From the NCBI RefSeq assembly GCF_002975275.1, contig NZ_PCOQ01000011.1:124001-188000 (forward strand): 64,000 bases of DNA. The letters run 5' to 3'. This DNA is from Achromobacter sp. MYb9 (GTDB lineage Bacteria; Pseudomonadota; Gammaproteobacteria; Burkholderiales; Burkholderiaceae_B). Position 1 is the first letter of the stretch. Every line of letters begins with the position of its first letter. A program made the position numbers and the translations under genes. The notes below the pieces were generated by a model that saw only the letters and a program-made list of their open reading frames with translations, was not told where the DNA came from and ran no database searches. Below, piece by piece: positions 25,325 through 35,088 of the stretch.

Positions 25325-26056
25325 ATGCAAGCGTGGCATTGGGAAGTATTTTTAAAAGACCCCGGCGGCAACTACGGATCGTATCTCCAGTGGTTGCTTT
25401 CGGCTTGGGGTTGGACGATTTCCGTGGCGGTATGCGCCATGGGGATCGCGCTGGTGATCGGGACAATTGTGGGCATCTTGCGCAGCGTCCAGAATCGCTT
25501 GTGGGCCGGGGTGAGCCAGGCATGGATCGAACTATTCAGGAATATCCCGCTCATTCTCCAGGTTTTCCTGTGGTACCAGGTCATGCCGGTTCTGGTTCCC
25601 GAGCTGCGCCGTACTTCCGGCTTTGTTCTCGTCATCGTTGCGCTCGGTCTGTACACATCATCGCGGATCGCGACCCAGGTTTTCTCCGGGATTCGCGCTG
25701 TGGCTGTTGGACAGAAGTCAGCGGCTACTGCATTGGGTTTGACGCAGCTCCAAAGCTACCGGTACGTCATCCTGCCGGTTTCATTTCGGGTCATTCTGCC
25801 CGTACTGACGACCGAGATGATGAGCGTGGTCAAGAACTCGTCTGTGGCGTTCGCGGTATCCGTTGGGGAACTGACGATGTTCGCGTTGCAGGCGCAAGAA
25901 GAAACGGCACGAGGCACTGAAATCTACTTGGCCGTTACCGGGCTCTATGCCCTCAGCGCAATCATCGTCAACCGGCTGATGCTCATGATTCAGGCCAAAG
26001 TAGAAGTTCCTGGCGTGGCGTCCGGGTCGCGTCGCATGAAGGAATCGCGATGCTGA
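25325..26056 (+). CDS. ABC transporter permease, GltJ-like
   Basis: The 243-residue inner-membrane protein has five hydrophobic segments and the EAA loop in the form VGQKSAATALGLTQLQSYRYVILPVSFRVILPVL, which contacts the ATPase. IELFRNIPLILQVFLWY is typical of polar amino-acid permeases. Its 3' end overlaps the next permease by 7 bases, a sign of coupled translation of a heterodimeric channel. It resembles GltJ of the glutamate/aspartate system most closely. Confidence 0.93.
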   Translation: MQAWHWEVFLKDPGGNYGSYLQWLLSAWGWTISVAVCAMGIALVIGTIVGILRSVQNRLWAGVSQAWIELFRNIPLILQVFLWYQVMPVLVPELRRTSGFVLVIVALGLYTSSRIATQVFSGIRAVAVGQKSAATALGLTQLQSYRYVILPVSFRVILPVLTTEMMSVVKNSSVAFAVSVGELTMFALQAQEETARGTEIYLAVTGLYALSAIIVNRLMLMIQAKVEVPGVASGSRRMKESRC

Positions 26057-26778
26057 ACATCGATCTGAGCTTTTTTACCTGGCAGTACTTCAGCGAGTAT
26101 GTATTACCCGGCATCTATTTCAGCGTGGCGCTCACCGTGGTCGCCGCAATTGGGGGCCTGTTCTTCGGTATCGTGCTGGCGCTGATGCGGTTATCACCCT
26201 CAAGGCTTCTGGCTGGCATTGCCGGCACCTATGTCGACACGATGCGCAGCATCCCCCTCGTGATGGTGTTGCTGTGGTTTTTCCTTTTGGTGCCGCCAGC
26301 GGCGTTTGATTCGCTGGGCAGTTTCGCCTCTCAGCATCGATCAGAGGGATCGGCGTTCATCACATTCATCGCGTTCGAAGCCGCGTTGTACTGCGAAGTA
26401 ATACGCGCGGGCATCCTTTCCGTTCCGGCGGGGCAGCGGCAGGCAGGACAAGCGCTGGGTATGTCGTACTTGAGAACGATGCAAGCGATTGTCTTGCCGC
26501 AGGCGCTCCGACGCATGTACCCCGTGCTATTGACACAGACGATCATCCTTTTCCAGGACACGTCACTTGTCTACGCGATCGGTGCGTACGACATGCTCAA
26601 GGGCTTCGAGACCGCGGGCAGCAACCTTGGGCGTCCTGTGGAAGCTTACATCGCAGCAGCCCTGATGTACTTCGTCATTTGCTTCTCATTTTCGCGCCTG
26701 GTGCAAAGACGCTTTTCCGCTGCCGGCGCGCCAGCCCCCGTTCGATCTATTTTTTCTCCGAAGCCGAAAAGCGTATGA
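26050..26778 (+). CDS. ABC transporter permease, GltK-like
   Basis: The 242-residue partner permease has five membrane segments, the lead TYVDTMRSIPLVMVLLWFFLL and the EAA loop VPAGQRQAGQALGMSYLRTMQAIVLPQALRRMYPVL. It overlaps the upstream permease and its own stop overlaps the start codon of the FMN oxidase (ATGA). The basic C-terminus is in the cytoplasm. Together with 25325-26056 it forms the membrane channel for the substrate delivered by the binding protein. Confidence 0.93.
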   Translation: MLNIDLSFFTWQYFSEYVLPGIYFSVALTVVAAIGGLFFGIVLALMRLSPSRLLAGIAGTYVDTMRSIPLVMVLLWFFLLVPPAAFDSLGSFASQHRSEGSAFITFIAFEAALYCEVIRAGILSVPAGQRQAGQALGMSYLRTMQAIVLPQALRRMYPVLLTQTIILFQDTSLVYAIGAYDMLKGFETAGSNLGRPVEAYIAAALMYFVICFSFSRLVQRRFSAAGAPAPVRSIFSPKPKSV

Positions 26779-28019
26779 ATCACCAATATGTTCAAAGCGG
26801 GACTGTCGATCGCAAGGAGACGCCGCAAGGCGCCCGAGTCGCGTATAGCCGCAAACTAGAGTCTTGCCTAAGCCTCGATGACTTTGAGCTCGCGGCAAAA
26901 CGACATCTGCCTACGCCCTTCTACCAGTATGTCTCCGGAGGCACCGAAACGAACCAGTCGCTTCGTTCGAACCGTTCCGTTTTTTCGGACTTCGAACTCG
27001 TGCCGCGGTTTATGGTCGGTGTGGACAACGTCGACACCAGCGTAGATCTGCTCGGCCATCGGTATAGCCTTCCTTTTGGCATCGCACCCATGGGAGTGGC
27101 TGCACTTTGGGCCTATAGGGGCGACACGGCTCTGGCTTCGGCCGCCGCCGTCGAGAACATCCCGATGATGCTTAGCGGTGCTTCGCTCATACCCTTAGAA
27201 GACGTGCGTCAGGCTAACCAGCGCGCATGGTTCCAGATGTTCTTCCCAAGTGAGGATGCGGGGATCGTGGCCCTCACAGAGCGTGTCAGAGCCGCCGGCT
27301 ACGAAACGCTGGTCATCACCGTGGACTGTCCCGTGAATGGAAACCGCGAAAACAATGCGCGAGCGGGCTTTTCAACGCCTGTACGTCCAAGTCTACGCCT
27401 GGCATGGCAAGGAATTACCCACCCGCGTTGGACGGCAGGTACGTTTCTTCGGACGCTTCTCACACACGGAATGCCACATTTCGAGAACAACCACGCTCAT
27501 CGCGGCGTGCCACTTTTCTCGGCCTCTGCACAACGAGACCTGAGCGCCGCCGCGCACGCCGATTGGAGGCAGATCAAATTGGTACGCGAGCTGTGGAAGG
27601 GAAAATTGATCGTCAAGGGACTTTTGGATCCTCGCGATGCGGCGATGGCGGCAGCCTGCGGAGCGGACGGCATCATCGTTTCCAACCACGGTGGCCGTCA
27701 ATTAGACGGCGCGGCAGCTCCGCTGCGGGTGCTTCCCGGCATCGTCGCAGCTTGTCCCAGTATCCCGGTCATGCTGGATAGCGGAGTGCGCAGAGGCACG
27801 GACGTAATCAAAGCGCTCGCGCTTGGCGCAAAGTTTGTATTCGTTGGCCGTCCCTTTGCGTATGCAGCGTCAGTAGGCGGGCGGGAAGGTGTGCTTCGCG
27901 CCATCCAACTTCTGAAAGACGAAGTCCAACGTGATATGGCGCTTGCTGGCCGCCGGTCTGTCGGTGACATCGACAAATCGGTACTGTATCCGCTGCGTGC
28001 CTACAGCCATCAAGTTTGA
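26775..28019 (+). CDS. FMN-dependent alpha-hydroxyacid oxidase/dehydrogenase, copy 1
   Basis: The 414-residue protein belongs to the LldD/glycolate oxidase/mandelate dehydrogenase family of TIM-barrel flavoproteins. Seen are [32 protein letters not shown], the FMN- and substrate-binding [10 protein letters not shown] with the lysine, and [11 protein letters not shown] with the catalytic histidine and arginine, then [21 protein letters not shown]. It oxidises an L-2-hydroxyacid to the keto acid. Its start overlaps the permease stop. Combined with the Ldh2-family enzyme of the same operon, it could allow interconversion of both enantiomers of a hydroxyacid through the keto acid. Confidence 0.93.
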   Translation: MNHQYVQSGTVDRKETPQGARVAYSRKLESCLSLDDFELAAKRHLPTPFYQYVSGGTETNQSLRSNRSVFSDFELVPRFMVGVDNVDTSVDLLGHRYSLPFGIAPMGVAALWAYRGDTALASAAAVENIPMMLSGASLIPLEDVRQANQRAWFQMFFPSEDAGIVALTERVRAAGYETLVITVDCPVNGNRENNARAGFSTPVRPSLRLAWQGITHPRWTAGTFLRTLLTHGMPHFENNHAHRGVPLFSASAQRDLSAAAHADWRQIKLVRELWKGKLIVKGLLDPRDAAMAAACGADGIIVSNHGGRQLDGAAAPLRVLPGIVAACPSIPVMLDSGVRRGTDVIKALALGAKFVFVGRPFAYAASVGGREGVLRAIQLLKDEVQRDMALAGRRSVGDIDKSVLYPLRAYSHQV

Positions 28020-28048
28020 TCGACATTTGGAATGAGATCTATCCTGCT

Positions 28049-28795
28049 ATGACGACGGTTATCGGCATTGAAAACGTATCGAAGTGGTATGGCACTACGC
28101 GTGTGCTAAATGGTTGCTCCACCACTATCGAAAAAGGCGAAGTGGTCGTGGTATGCGGCCCGTCCGGTTCGGGAAAGTCGACGTTGATCAAGACGATCAA
28201 CGCGCTGGAGCCTATTCAAGAAGGCACGATCACGGTCTGTGGCGTAAGTCTGCAGAACTCGTCAACGGACCTTTCCGCACTACGCTCGAAGGTGGGCATG
28301 GTGTTTCAGAACTTTGAACTTTTCCCCCATTTGACGGTAGTGGAGAACCTGACCCTGGCTCAGGAAAAGGTGCTTAAGCGCGATAACGCCACTGCGACCA
28401 CGCGCGGGCTGAAGATGCTTGATCGCGTCGGACTCATCCAGCACAAGGACAAGTACCCCAGCCAGTTGTCCGGCGGTCAACAACAACGCGTGGCCATAGC
28501 TCGTGCACTGAGCATGGACCCCGTGGTGATGCTCTTCGATGAACCCACCTCCGCCCTCGATCCGGAAATGGTCAACGAGGTTCTCGATGTAATGGTCACC
28601 CTTGCGCAGGAAGGGATGACAATGGTGGTCGTCACCCACGAAATGGGGTTCGCACGGCGAGTTGCCGATCGGATAATCTTTATGGATGTCGGCGGCATGA
28701 TCCTGGAAGACTGCAGTAAGGGCGATTTTTTCAGTTCGACAGGAACCCGCAACAAAAGGGTAAGCCTGTTCCTTGAACAAATCTTGCCTCACTAA
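28049..28795 (+). CDS. ABC transporter ATP-binding protein, GltL-like
   Basis: The 248-residue ATPase has Walker [11 protein letters not shown]-loop [12 protein letters not shown], signature [15 protein letters not shown], Walker [16 protein letters not shown] and the H-loop VVTHEMGFA. It energises import by the two permeases, although it is separated from them by the hydroxyacid oxidase gene. The ATG at 28049 was chosen; the frame can be extended to a TTG at 28016 that overlaps the preceding stop and would allow translational coupling. Confidence 0.95.
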   Translation: MTTVIGIENVSKWYGTTRVLNGCSTTIEKGEVVVVCGPSGSGKSTLIKTINALEPIQEGTITVCGVSLQNSSTDLSALRSKVGMVFQNFELFPHLTVVENLTLAQEKVLKRDNATATTRGLKMLDRVGLIQHKDKYPSQLSGGQQQRVAIARALSMDPVVMLFDEPTSALDPEMVNEVLDVMVTLAQEGMTMVVVTHEMGFARRVADRIIFMDVGGMILEDCSKGDFFSSTGTRNKRVSLFLEQILPH

Positions 28796-28966
28796 AGCCG
28801 ACACGCGAGTGCTCGGTACGGCTATGAAGTTGGCACACCGCCCCGGCCACTGCTGAAAGATAAATATCTTTGGTTTGAGCCGGGGCGCTTCCATGAAGAG
28901 CGGCTCGAGCGTAGAGTGGTCCAATGACCACTTTTCCAATTCGTTTTGCAGCTTGGAGTGCAACGA

Positions 28967-29836
28967 ATGATCCAATACCTGCAGACGTTCGTGGCGGTGG
29001 CCCGACTCGGAAGTTTTTCAGCAGCAGGCGACCGACTCGGATTGTCACAGTCCGCGGTCAGCACGCAGATGCGCAAGCTCGAAGAGTCAATTGGCAACGA
29101 GCTCTTTGACCGGCAACGGCGAGGCACCGTCCTGACTCACGCGGGCCGCCGTGCGCTCACAGTGGCCGAACGCATAGTGGGCCTGTACGACGATATGCGA
29201 AATGGTCTTGAAGATGAGTTGCTCAGCGGTACCTTGCGAGCGGGCTCGATCATGACGGGACTGCTAGGAGAGGTCATAGACGCTGTGGTGGAGTTTCGAA
29301 AGCGTTATCCCAACACAGACGTCCATCTGACCCCTGGCTCATCGGCGGAGCTTTTGGCAATGGTCGAAAAGCACATTCTTGACTGCGCGCTCATCGTAAA
29401 GCCGCCCTTTCCGGTGCACGGCTTACTCTCATGGCGCCCCGTGCGGAATGAACCCTATGTTCTGTGGGTGCCTCAGTGGAGAAAGGACAGTGATGTAGGT
29501 GAGCTGTTGGCAACACAGCCGTTCATTCGCTATGACCGCCGATCACATGGCGGCGCGTCAATCGATCATTTTCTTAAACAGCGCAAGCACTCCGTCAAGG
29601 AATTCATGGAAGTGGATTCGGTGGAGACCATTGCGATGCTAGTGGCTAGAGGGCTGGGAGTCGCCATTCTTCCGAGCACGCCTTCACTAAAAAAGCTTGG
29701 GCTTGAGATCAGGGAAATATCCTTAGGCGAGCATACGTTCTTCCGCCAAATTGGTCTGATCGAACGCCTAGACAACCCACGCGCTCATCTCAATAATGAG
29801 TTTTTCGACTCGCTACTGGCCACAAGTCCCGAATAG
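28967..29836 (+). CDS. LysR-family regulator
   Basis: The 289-residue protein has the LysR helix-turn-helix at residues 1-60 (MIQYLQTFVAVARLGSFSAAGDRLGLSQSAVSTQMRKLEESIGNELFDR) and the periplasmic-binding-protein-like effector domain with GSSAELLAMVEKHILDCALIV. It follows the ABC and hydroxyacid operon in the same direction after about 170 bases and probably controls it. Its C-terminus (GLIERLDNPRAHLNNEFFDSL) is echoed by a degraded copy on the minus strand at 37219-37330. The ATG at 28967 aligns with other family members. Confidence 0.93.
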   Translation: MIQYLQTFVAVARLGSFSAAGDRLGLSQSAVSTQMRKLEESIGNELFDRQRRGTVLTHAGRRALTVAERIVGLYDDMRNGLEDELLSGTLRAGSIMTGLLGEVIDAVVEFRKRYPNTDVHLTPGSSAELLAMVEKHILDCALIVKPPFPVHGLLSWRPVRNEPYVLWVPQWRKDSDVGELLATQPFIRYDRRSHGGASIDHFLKQRKHSVKEFMEVDSVETIAMLVARGLGVAILPSTPSLKKLGLEIREISLGEHTFFRQIGLIERLDNPRAHLNNEFFDSLLATSPE

Positions 29837-30023
29837 CGGCGTCCAACGAAGTTCGCCGCATCTCCCGCCTGTGCTTTGCGAAAGGCTCACAGGGTATTCT
29901 TGCACCTACGGATGACATGCCTCGACATGAGGTTCTCCCGCCTCGCCTGGCCGTTCGAATTGTGTCCGGCTGCCAATCGCGAACGATAGCTATAAAGAAC
30001 TAACTTCCGCTTAACAAAATTGA

Positions 30024-31370
30024 TTAAGACGAACCGGCGGCTGCCAAGGGCAGCGTCAGGCGGCACGCCAACCCACCATCGGGTGCGGGCAGCAATTGCA
30101 GCAGTCCGCCATGCTGTTTTGCGATCGCAGCCACGATGGAGAGACCCAGGCCGCTGCCTGATGTGTGTCGGACACCACGCCAGAATGGCTCCACGGCTCG
30201 CTCGCACTGATCTGCGCTGAGGCCGGGGCCGCGGTCGCGCACAGAAATCTCGAGCGAGGAGGCAGAGGGCGTCAAGGTCACGTCGATCGTCTGGTCGGCC
30301 GGCGAGTAGGCCAGCGCATTGTCCAGCAGATTGCGCACGGCGCTGACCAGCAATGTGTCGGAAAGTGCGACGTGGATCGATTCGGACGGTGAGGCTAGCG
30401 TGATACGTGCGGTCGGAAGAGCTTTGATCAGCGGCTTCAGGACCACCACCGCATCGCAATGCAGGCCGTCTCCGAATACCTGTTCCGTACTGTTTTCCAC
30501 TCGGGCGAGCAGGAGCAGTTGTTCCAGCAGGCGTTCCAACCGCGCTGTGCCCAGTAGTGCGTGATCCAGCGACTGGCGCCACAGTGCCGATTCCGTGGGT
30601 GCTGGCAGACGGGCCAGCACCTGCAGGTGGGTCTTGACGGCCGTCACCGGCGTGCGCATCTCGTGGGCGGCATTGTCTGAAAAGCGGCGTTCGCGCTCAA
30701 GCGCCTGTTCCATGCTTCGCAGCAATTGGGTGATTGTTTGAGCGAACGGCCGCAGTTCCTTGGGAATGCGCCGATAACGCAATTGCAGCTCGGCCAGCGG
30801 CTTGCCCTGCGCGAGCGAGCGGCGCAACCGCTCCATCGGAGCCAGCCCGCGACCGATACCTAGCCATAGCAGCAAAAGGCCTGCCAGCAAACCCGCCGCC
30901 AACGGCACCAACGCGGTCAATGCGATTTCGGTGCGTAGCGCGGTCCGCATGTCCATCCGGTCTGCGGTGGCAACGCGTAAGTCGCCCTCCTCCATTACAT
31001 ACGTGCGCCAAGCGACACCATGCTGGATAAGCGAACCAAAGCCGGCCGAAGCATCGCGCAACGCCGGCCCGCCATCCACGCGGGCGATCGTTCGCGAAAG
31101 GACTTCCCCGCGCCACTGGCTGACTTCGCAAGCCACGCCATCGCGCGCGAGGACGTCCAATGGGCCTTCGGGCATGCCGAAAGGGGCGCCCGCGCCCACA
31201 GGTATTTGCGAAATCAGCCGGGCAACCATGGATGCGGAAGATGCCAGTCGTGCATCAAGCGCGTCGTCGACCTTGGTCGTGGCGCGCTCGAACATCCAGA
31301 GCGTCATCATGCCGCCCAATAGGATCCAGACGCCTCCCAGGAGCAGCAGCAGTCGAATGCGCAGACTCAC
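30024..31370 (-). CDS. sensor histidine kinase, QseC/TctE-like
   Basis: The 448-residue inner-membrane kinase has a first membrane helix at residues about 5-25, a periplasmic sensor of about 120 residues, a second helix near 148-170 (ALVPLAAGLLAGLLLLWLG), a HAMP-like linker, the H-box FSDNAAHEMRTPVTAVK, the N-box LLDNALAYSP and the G-boxes DRGPGLS and GSGLGLSIV. The start codon overlaps the response regulator's stop, so the pair is translated together. The sensor region contains a cysteine (GVACEVSQW). Because the divergent genes handle thiol-disulfide exchange and sulfur, the signal may be redox, metal or a sulfur compound; this is inference. Confidence 0.93.
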   Translation of the reverse strand: MSLRIRLLLLLGGVWILLGGMMTLWMFERATTKVDDALDARLASSASMVARLISQIPVGAGAPFGMPEGPLDVLARDGVACEVSQWRGEVLSRTIARVDGGPALRDASAGFGSLIQHGVAWRTYVMEEGDLRVATADRMDMRTALRTEIALTALVPLAAGLLAGLLLLWLGIGRGLAPMERLRRSLAQGKPLAELQLRYRRIPKELRPFAQTITQLLRSMEQALERERRFSDNAAHEMRTPVTAVKTHLQVLARLPAPTESALWRQSLDHALLGTARLERLLEQLLLLARVENSTEQVFGDGLHCDAVVVLKPLIKALPTARITLASPSESIHVALSDTLLVSAVRNLLDNALAYSPADQTIDVTLTPSASSLEISVRDRGPGLSADQCERAVEPFWRGVRHTSGSGLGLSIVAAIAKQHGGLLQLLPAPDGGLACRLTLPLAAAGSS

Positions 31371-32032
31371 GGGAGCTGGCTTCCCAGCCGGTACCCGAGA
31401 CCGCGCACGGTCTCGATCACGTTCATCCCGAGCTTGCGCCGTAGCTTGTGGATATGGACATTGACGGCGTTGCTTTCCGCACGGTCACCCGATCTATAAA
31501 GGTTATCGCGCAGTTGATCTGCGGTCAGAACCCGTCCCGGGTGCTGCAGCAGCACCTTGAGCAACCCAAGCTCGCGCCGCGACAGCGTGACCGGCAGCCC
31601 CTCGAGGCGGACTTCGTCGGACGATAAATTGACCGTGAGCGGGCCGTGCTGGATGTGGTCGGCGCTGTAGCCGGCCGCACGCCGCATTATCGCCTGCAGG
31701 CGCGCAGCCAACTCGTCTAGATCGAAGGGTTTGAGCTGGTAGTCGTCGGCGCCGTTCCGGAGAGCATCCACACGTTGCGTCACGCTGTCGCGCGCCGTGA
31801 GCACGAGGATCGGAAGATGTTCGCGCCGTGCCCGCCATCGCGCAAGTAGCGACATGCCATCTCCGTCCGGCAGGCCCAGATCCAGCACGCAGGCACTCGG
31901 GTGGGACGTTCGAAGCGCGAGGTCGGCCTGGCCCAGCGTGCACACGCTATCCACGATGAAGCCGTGCAGGCCGAGCCCAACCTCGATCCCCGCCGCCACG
32001 GATGCGTCGTCTTCAACCAACAAGATTCGCAC
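31367..32032 (-). CDS. OmpR-family response regulator
   Basis: The 221-residue regulator starts at GTG (GGAAGG upstream) as VRILLVEDDASVAAGIEVGL. The receiver domain has the acidic pair EDD, the phosphoacceptor aspartate in CVLDLGLPDGDG, the conserved threonine in LVLTARD and lysine in QLKPFD. A winged-helix DNA-binding domain follows (LSRRELGLLKVLLQHPGRVLTADQL, NVHIHKLRRKLG). It overlaps the kinase gene by 4 bases. The 70-base AT-rich gap to the divergent tauE-like gene contains two palindromes that are likely its targets. Confidence 0.94.
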   Translation of the reverse strand: MRILLVEDDASVAAGIEVGLGLHGFIVDSVCTLGQADLALRTSHPSACVLDLGLPDGDGMSLLARWRARREHLPILVLTARDSVTQRVDALRNGADDYQLKPFDLDELAARLQAIMRRAAGYSADHIQHGPLTVNLSSDEVRLEGLPVTLSRRELGLLKVLLQHPGRVLTADQLRDNLYRSGDRAESNAVNVHIHKLRRKLGMNVIETVRGLGYRLGSQLP

Positions 32033-32061
32033 GATTGATCCTTCCAGCCAAAACACGCATA

Positions 32062-32084
32062 ATTATTTTAAATAATAAGCTTAT
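32062..32084. promoter_or_regulatory. AT-rich divergent promoter with two palindromes
   Basis: ATTATTT-T-AAATAAT (32062-32076) and ATAAGCTTAT (32075-32084) overlap in the short gap between the response regulator and the TauE-like gene. They stand out strongly in high-GC surroundings and probably are the regulator's binding site and the promoter. Confidence 0.55.
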
Positions 32085-32102
32085 TTCCTAAGGTAATTTA
32101 GC

Positions 32103-32897
32103 ATGGCGACTGCGTTATGGCTTGGCTTGTGCATAGGTGCCTCCCTTGGGCTCACCGGCGCCGGGGGAGGCATTCTCGCGGTGCCCGCGCTCATGTTCGG
32201 ACTGCATATGTCTTTGGCGCAAGCGGCGCCAGTGGCTCTGATCGCCGTGGGCGCGGCCTCGGCCGTGGGCGCCATCCAGGGCCTGCGTAGCGGCCTGGTG
32301 CGCTACAAGGCCGCACTCCTGATGGCAATCACCGGCGCCGTCACCGCACCGCTGGGCCTAGCGCTGGCGCGACAGATTCCTGCCTCGTGGCTTAGCCTGG
32401 GGTTCGCAGCCGTCATGATGCTCGTGGCCGTACGCATGGCACGCCAGTCACGTCCCGCGCGTGCCGGCCTGGCGCCAGCGGCCGATCGCAACAAGGCCTG
32501 CCGTCTTTCCGCCGAGACTGGCCGGTTCATCTGGACCGGTCGCGCCGCGGTCACTTTGGGGTCGATAGGGGCCGTGGCGGGCATCTGCACCGGCATGTTG
32601 GGCGTGGGTGGGGGCTTCATCATCGTGCCGGCGCTCACGTATTTCAGCGACGCCCGCATGCACAATATCGTGTCCACCTCCTTGATGGTCATCGCTTTTG
32701 TCTCGGCAGTCACGGTCGGCTCCGCTGTGATGCGTGGCCTTTCCTTGACCGACGCGCAATGGCTGTTCATCGCTGCCGCGACCGTGGGCATGATGCTCGG
32801 CCGGATGGCGGCACCGCTCGTGCCACAACCGGTGTTACAGCGGGTGTTCGCCGCTGTGTGCGTCGCCGTCGCTGGCGTTCTCATCCTGCGCACTTGA
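32103..32897 (+). CDS. TauE/SafE-family membrane transporter, copy 1
   Basis: The 264-residue protein has about eight hydrophobic segments and the two family repeats: GASLGLTGAGGGILAVPALMFGLHM near the N-terminus and GICTGMLGVGGGFIIVPALTYF in the middle. Family members export sulfite, sulfoacetate or other sulfur-containing anions, or import thiosulfate. It is the first gene of a plus-strand operon with DsrE-like, DsbD, TlpA-like and DsbG genes, so sulfur or thiol compounds in the periplasm are the common theme. The substrate is not proven. Confidence 0.9.
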   Translation: MATALWLGLCIGASLGLTGAGGGILAVPALMFGLHMSLAQAAPVALIAVGAASAVGAIQGLRSGLVRYKAALLMAITGAVTAPLGLALARQIPASWLSLGFAAVMMLVAVRMARQSRPARAGLAPAADRNKACRLSAETGRFIWTGRAAVTLGSIGAVAGICTGMLGVGGGFIIVPALTYFSDARMHNIVSTSLMVIAFVSAVTVGSAVMRGLSLTDAQWLFIAAATVGMMLGRMAAPLVPQPVLQRVFAAVCVAVAGVLILRT

Positions 32898-32951
32898 TCC
32901 TCCCCCATGGCGCTAGCCCGTGCTTGCGCCGATCCCATCTGGACCTCTCTC

Positions 32952-33248
32952 ATGAATGTATTGATCCACGCACCCACGTCCGCCGCGCTTGAGCGTGCGC
33001 GCAACAATGTGCTAAATCTACGCAAGGCTCGGCCCGACGCGCAGATCCGTCTGGTGCTTAACGGCTCGGCGGTTGCCGCCGCGCTCGAGGGCGAATCTCA
33101 TGCCGCTGACGCTGTCACGTGGCTGTGTCCTAACACCCTGGCGCGCACCGAGCGCGTGGCACGAGAGCCGATGGCGGTGTTGTCCGAAGCGGCCATCGTT
33201 CTGCTGGCTGAATGGCAGAGCGAAGGTTGGTCATACGTCCGCGCCTGA
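32952..33248 (+). CDS. DsrE-family small protein
   Basis: The 98-residue protein starts MNVLIHAPTSAALERARNNVLNLRKARPDAQIRLVLNG, a pattern of DsrE/YchN-like sulfur-handling proteins with a Rossmann-like fold. A single cysteine, in TWLCPNTLARTER, could carry a persulfide as in related proteins. The rest (SEAAIVLLAEWQSEGWSYVRA) fits the family C-terminus. An upstream ATG at 32907 would add 15 residues. Its place between a sulfur-anion transporter and DsbD supports a role in sulfur transfer, which is inference. Confidence 0.8.
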   Translation: MNVLIHAPTSAALERARNNVLNLRKARPDAQIRLVLNGSAVAAALEGESHAADAVTWLCPNTLARTERVAREPMAVLSEAAIVLLAEWQSEGWSYVRA

Positions 33249-33297
33249 CCCAGCAGTGTTAATCCTCTGATAATCCGCGCGCTGCACTATCTGGTGC

Positions 33298-35088
33298 ATG
33301 ACGAAATCACGCATTATCCGGGCGCTCGCACGCCGATGGCTTCCTTGGCTTGCAGTTCTAACTTTGGCCACGTTCGCGACATCGGCCTTTTCGCAGAACG
33401 AATTTCTCGACCCTGAAGATGCGTTCCGTCTGGAGTCGTCGCGCGGCGCGGGGGACGAAGTCGTGCTGAACTGGCAGATTGCCGAAGGCTATTACCTTTA
33501 TCGCGAGCGTATCGAAGCACAGCGCATGCCGCAGGCAACGTCGGTTTCCCTGCAAACGCCGCCAGGCGAAAGCAAGGACGACCCGAATTTCGGCGTGATG
33601 GAGGTCTACCACGGCCAGGCTCGAGCAGTGCTCGCACCCGCAGGGAACGGCATCTTGCGTGTCACTTGGCAAGGCTGCGCGGATGCCGGTCTCTGCTATC
33701 CCCCTCAGACGCGCGACATCGACATAAGCCGCCTATCGGCGACTAGCAGCGCTAGCCCGGCCCCCGCGCTGGACGCGAACAGCGATCTGAGCATCCGGCA
33801 TGCGCTCCACAACCATAGTCTGGGCTGGAGCCTGGCAGTTTTTCTTGTGTTGGGCCTGGGGCTGGCTTTCACGCCCTGCGTGCTGCCGATGCTGCCCATC
33901 GTCTCCTCCCTGGTCGTCGGCGCGCGGGCGTCCCCAAGGCGTGGCTTGATACTGAGCTTGGCCTTTGTCCTTCCCATGGCCGCCACGTACGCCGCCATGG
34001 GAGTGGCGGCGGCGTTGGCCGGTGCCAGCCTTCAAGCCTCCTTGCAAAACCCCTACATGCTTGGCCTGCTGGGGACGGTGTTCGTCACGCTCGCCTTCGC
34101 CATGTTTGGCTTCTACAACCTGCAACTGCCCGCGTCGTTGCGCGATAGACTGGATCGAGCGGGCCGGCGTCAACAAGGCGGTACCTTGTTGAGTGCGGCG
34201 GTGATGGGGATAGTTTCTGCATTGCTCGTCGGCCCCTGCATGACGGCGCCGCTGGCTGGCACGCTGCTGTACATCGCCGAAAGCGGAGACCTCGTACGTG
34301 GTGCGGCGATTCTATTTTCGCTGGGCTTAGGAATGGGATTGCCAATGCTCGCCGTCGGCGCCTTGGGCCCGCGTCTCCTGCCCCGCCCTGGCCTGTGGAT
34401 GGAGCGTGTGAAAGCGGTATTCGGGTTCCTGTTGCTCGGCACCGCGGTACTGATGCTGGAACGCATACTTCCGCCTCCGGTGAGCCTGGCCTTGTGGGGT
34501 GGCCTGGCCATTGCGATCGCCAGTGCTCTTGCCATCTGGGCCTGGCAAGCACGGACATCAGCAGCCTATCTGGCACTGTTGCTCAGCGTTTCGATTCCCA
34601 TGATGACCTGGGGACTCGCCATGCAACTGGGGGCCGCGGCGGGGCAGGCCGACCCCGTGCGTCCGTTGGCGTTCCTGGTGGCCGGCAACGTGAATACCCC
34701 TGGCACATCCGCCGAAACCGATGGCTTCATCACCGTGGATGCACCGGATGCCATGGCGGCGGCGCTCAGCCGCGCGCAAGCTGCGGGAAAACCCGTCTTC
34801 CTCGACTTCTCGGCGCAATGGTGCGTGTCCTGCAAGAAAATTGAACGGGAGGTCTATCCCCTACCCGAGGTCCGCGCAGCGCTATCGTCGTTCGAGCTAA
34901 TTCGCATGGACCTAACCCGCAGCACGCCGGACCAATTGGCGCTACTGCGCCAGCTACAAGTGCCCGGGCCGCCGAGTGCCTTGTTCTTCGGCGCCGATGG
35001 ACGCGAGCGGCGTGCGCAGCGGCTGACCGGCGAGTTTGACGCCTCGGCGTTACTCCGCCAGCATCGTCTCGCGCTGGAGGCGCCATGA
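33298..35088 (+). CDS. dsbD: thiol:disulfide interchange protein DsbD
   Basis: The 596-residue protein has the three DsbD parts: a signal peptide and periplasmic alpha domain (EFLDPEDAFRL, with GCADAGLCYPPQTRDID containing the cysteine pair), an eight-helix membrane domain (TPCVLPMLPIVSSLVVG and GPCMTAPLAG with the two essential cysteines), and a C-terminal thioredoxin-like gamma domain (FLDFSAQWCVSCKKIER). It passes electrons from cytoplasmic thioredoxin to periplasmic DsbC/DsbG and TlpA-like proteins. Both kinds of acceptor follow immediately downstream with overlapping stop and start codons, making a self-contained reductive relay. Confidence 0.96.
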   Translation: MTKSRIIRALARRWLPWLAVLTLATFATSAFSQNEFLDPEDAFRLESSRGAGDEVVLNWQIAEGYYLYRERIEAQRMPQATSVSLQTPPGESKDDPNFGVMEVYHGQARAVLAPAGNGILRVTWQGCADAGLCYPPQTRDIDISRLSATSSASPAPALDANSDLSIRHALHNHSLGWSLAVFLVLGLGLAFTPCVLPMLPIVSSLVVGARASPRRGLILSLAFVLPMAATYAAMGVAAALAGASLQASLQNPYMLGLLGTVFVTLAFAMFGFYNLQLPASLRDRLDRAGRRQQGGTLLSAAVMGIVSALLVGPCMTAPLAGTLLYIAESGDLVRGAAILFSLGLGMGLPMLAVGALGPRLLPRPGLWMERVKAVFGFLLLGTAVLMLERILPPPVSLALWGGLAIAIASALAIWAWQARTSAAYLALLLSVSIPMMTWGLAMQLGAAAGQADPVRPLAFLVAGNVNTPGTSAETDGFITVDAPDAMAAALSRAQAAGKPVFLDFSAQWCVSCKKIEREVYPLPEVRAALSSFELIRMDLTRSTPDQLALLRQLQVPGPPSALFFGADGRERRAQRLTGEFDASALLRQHRLALEAP

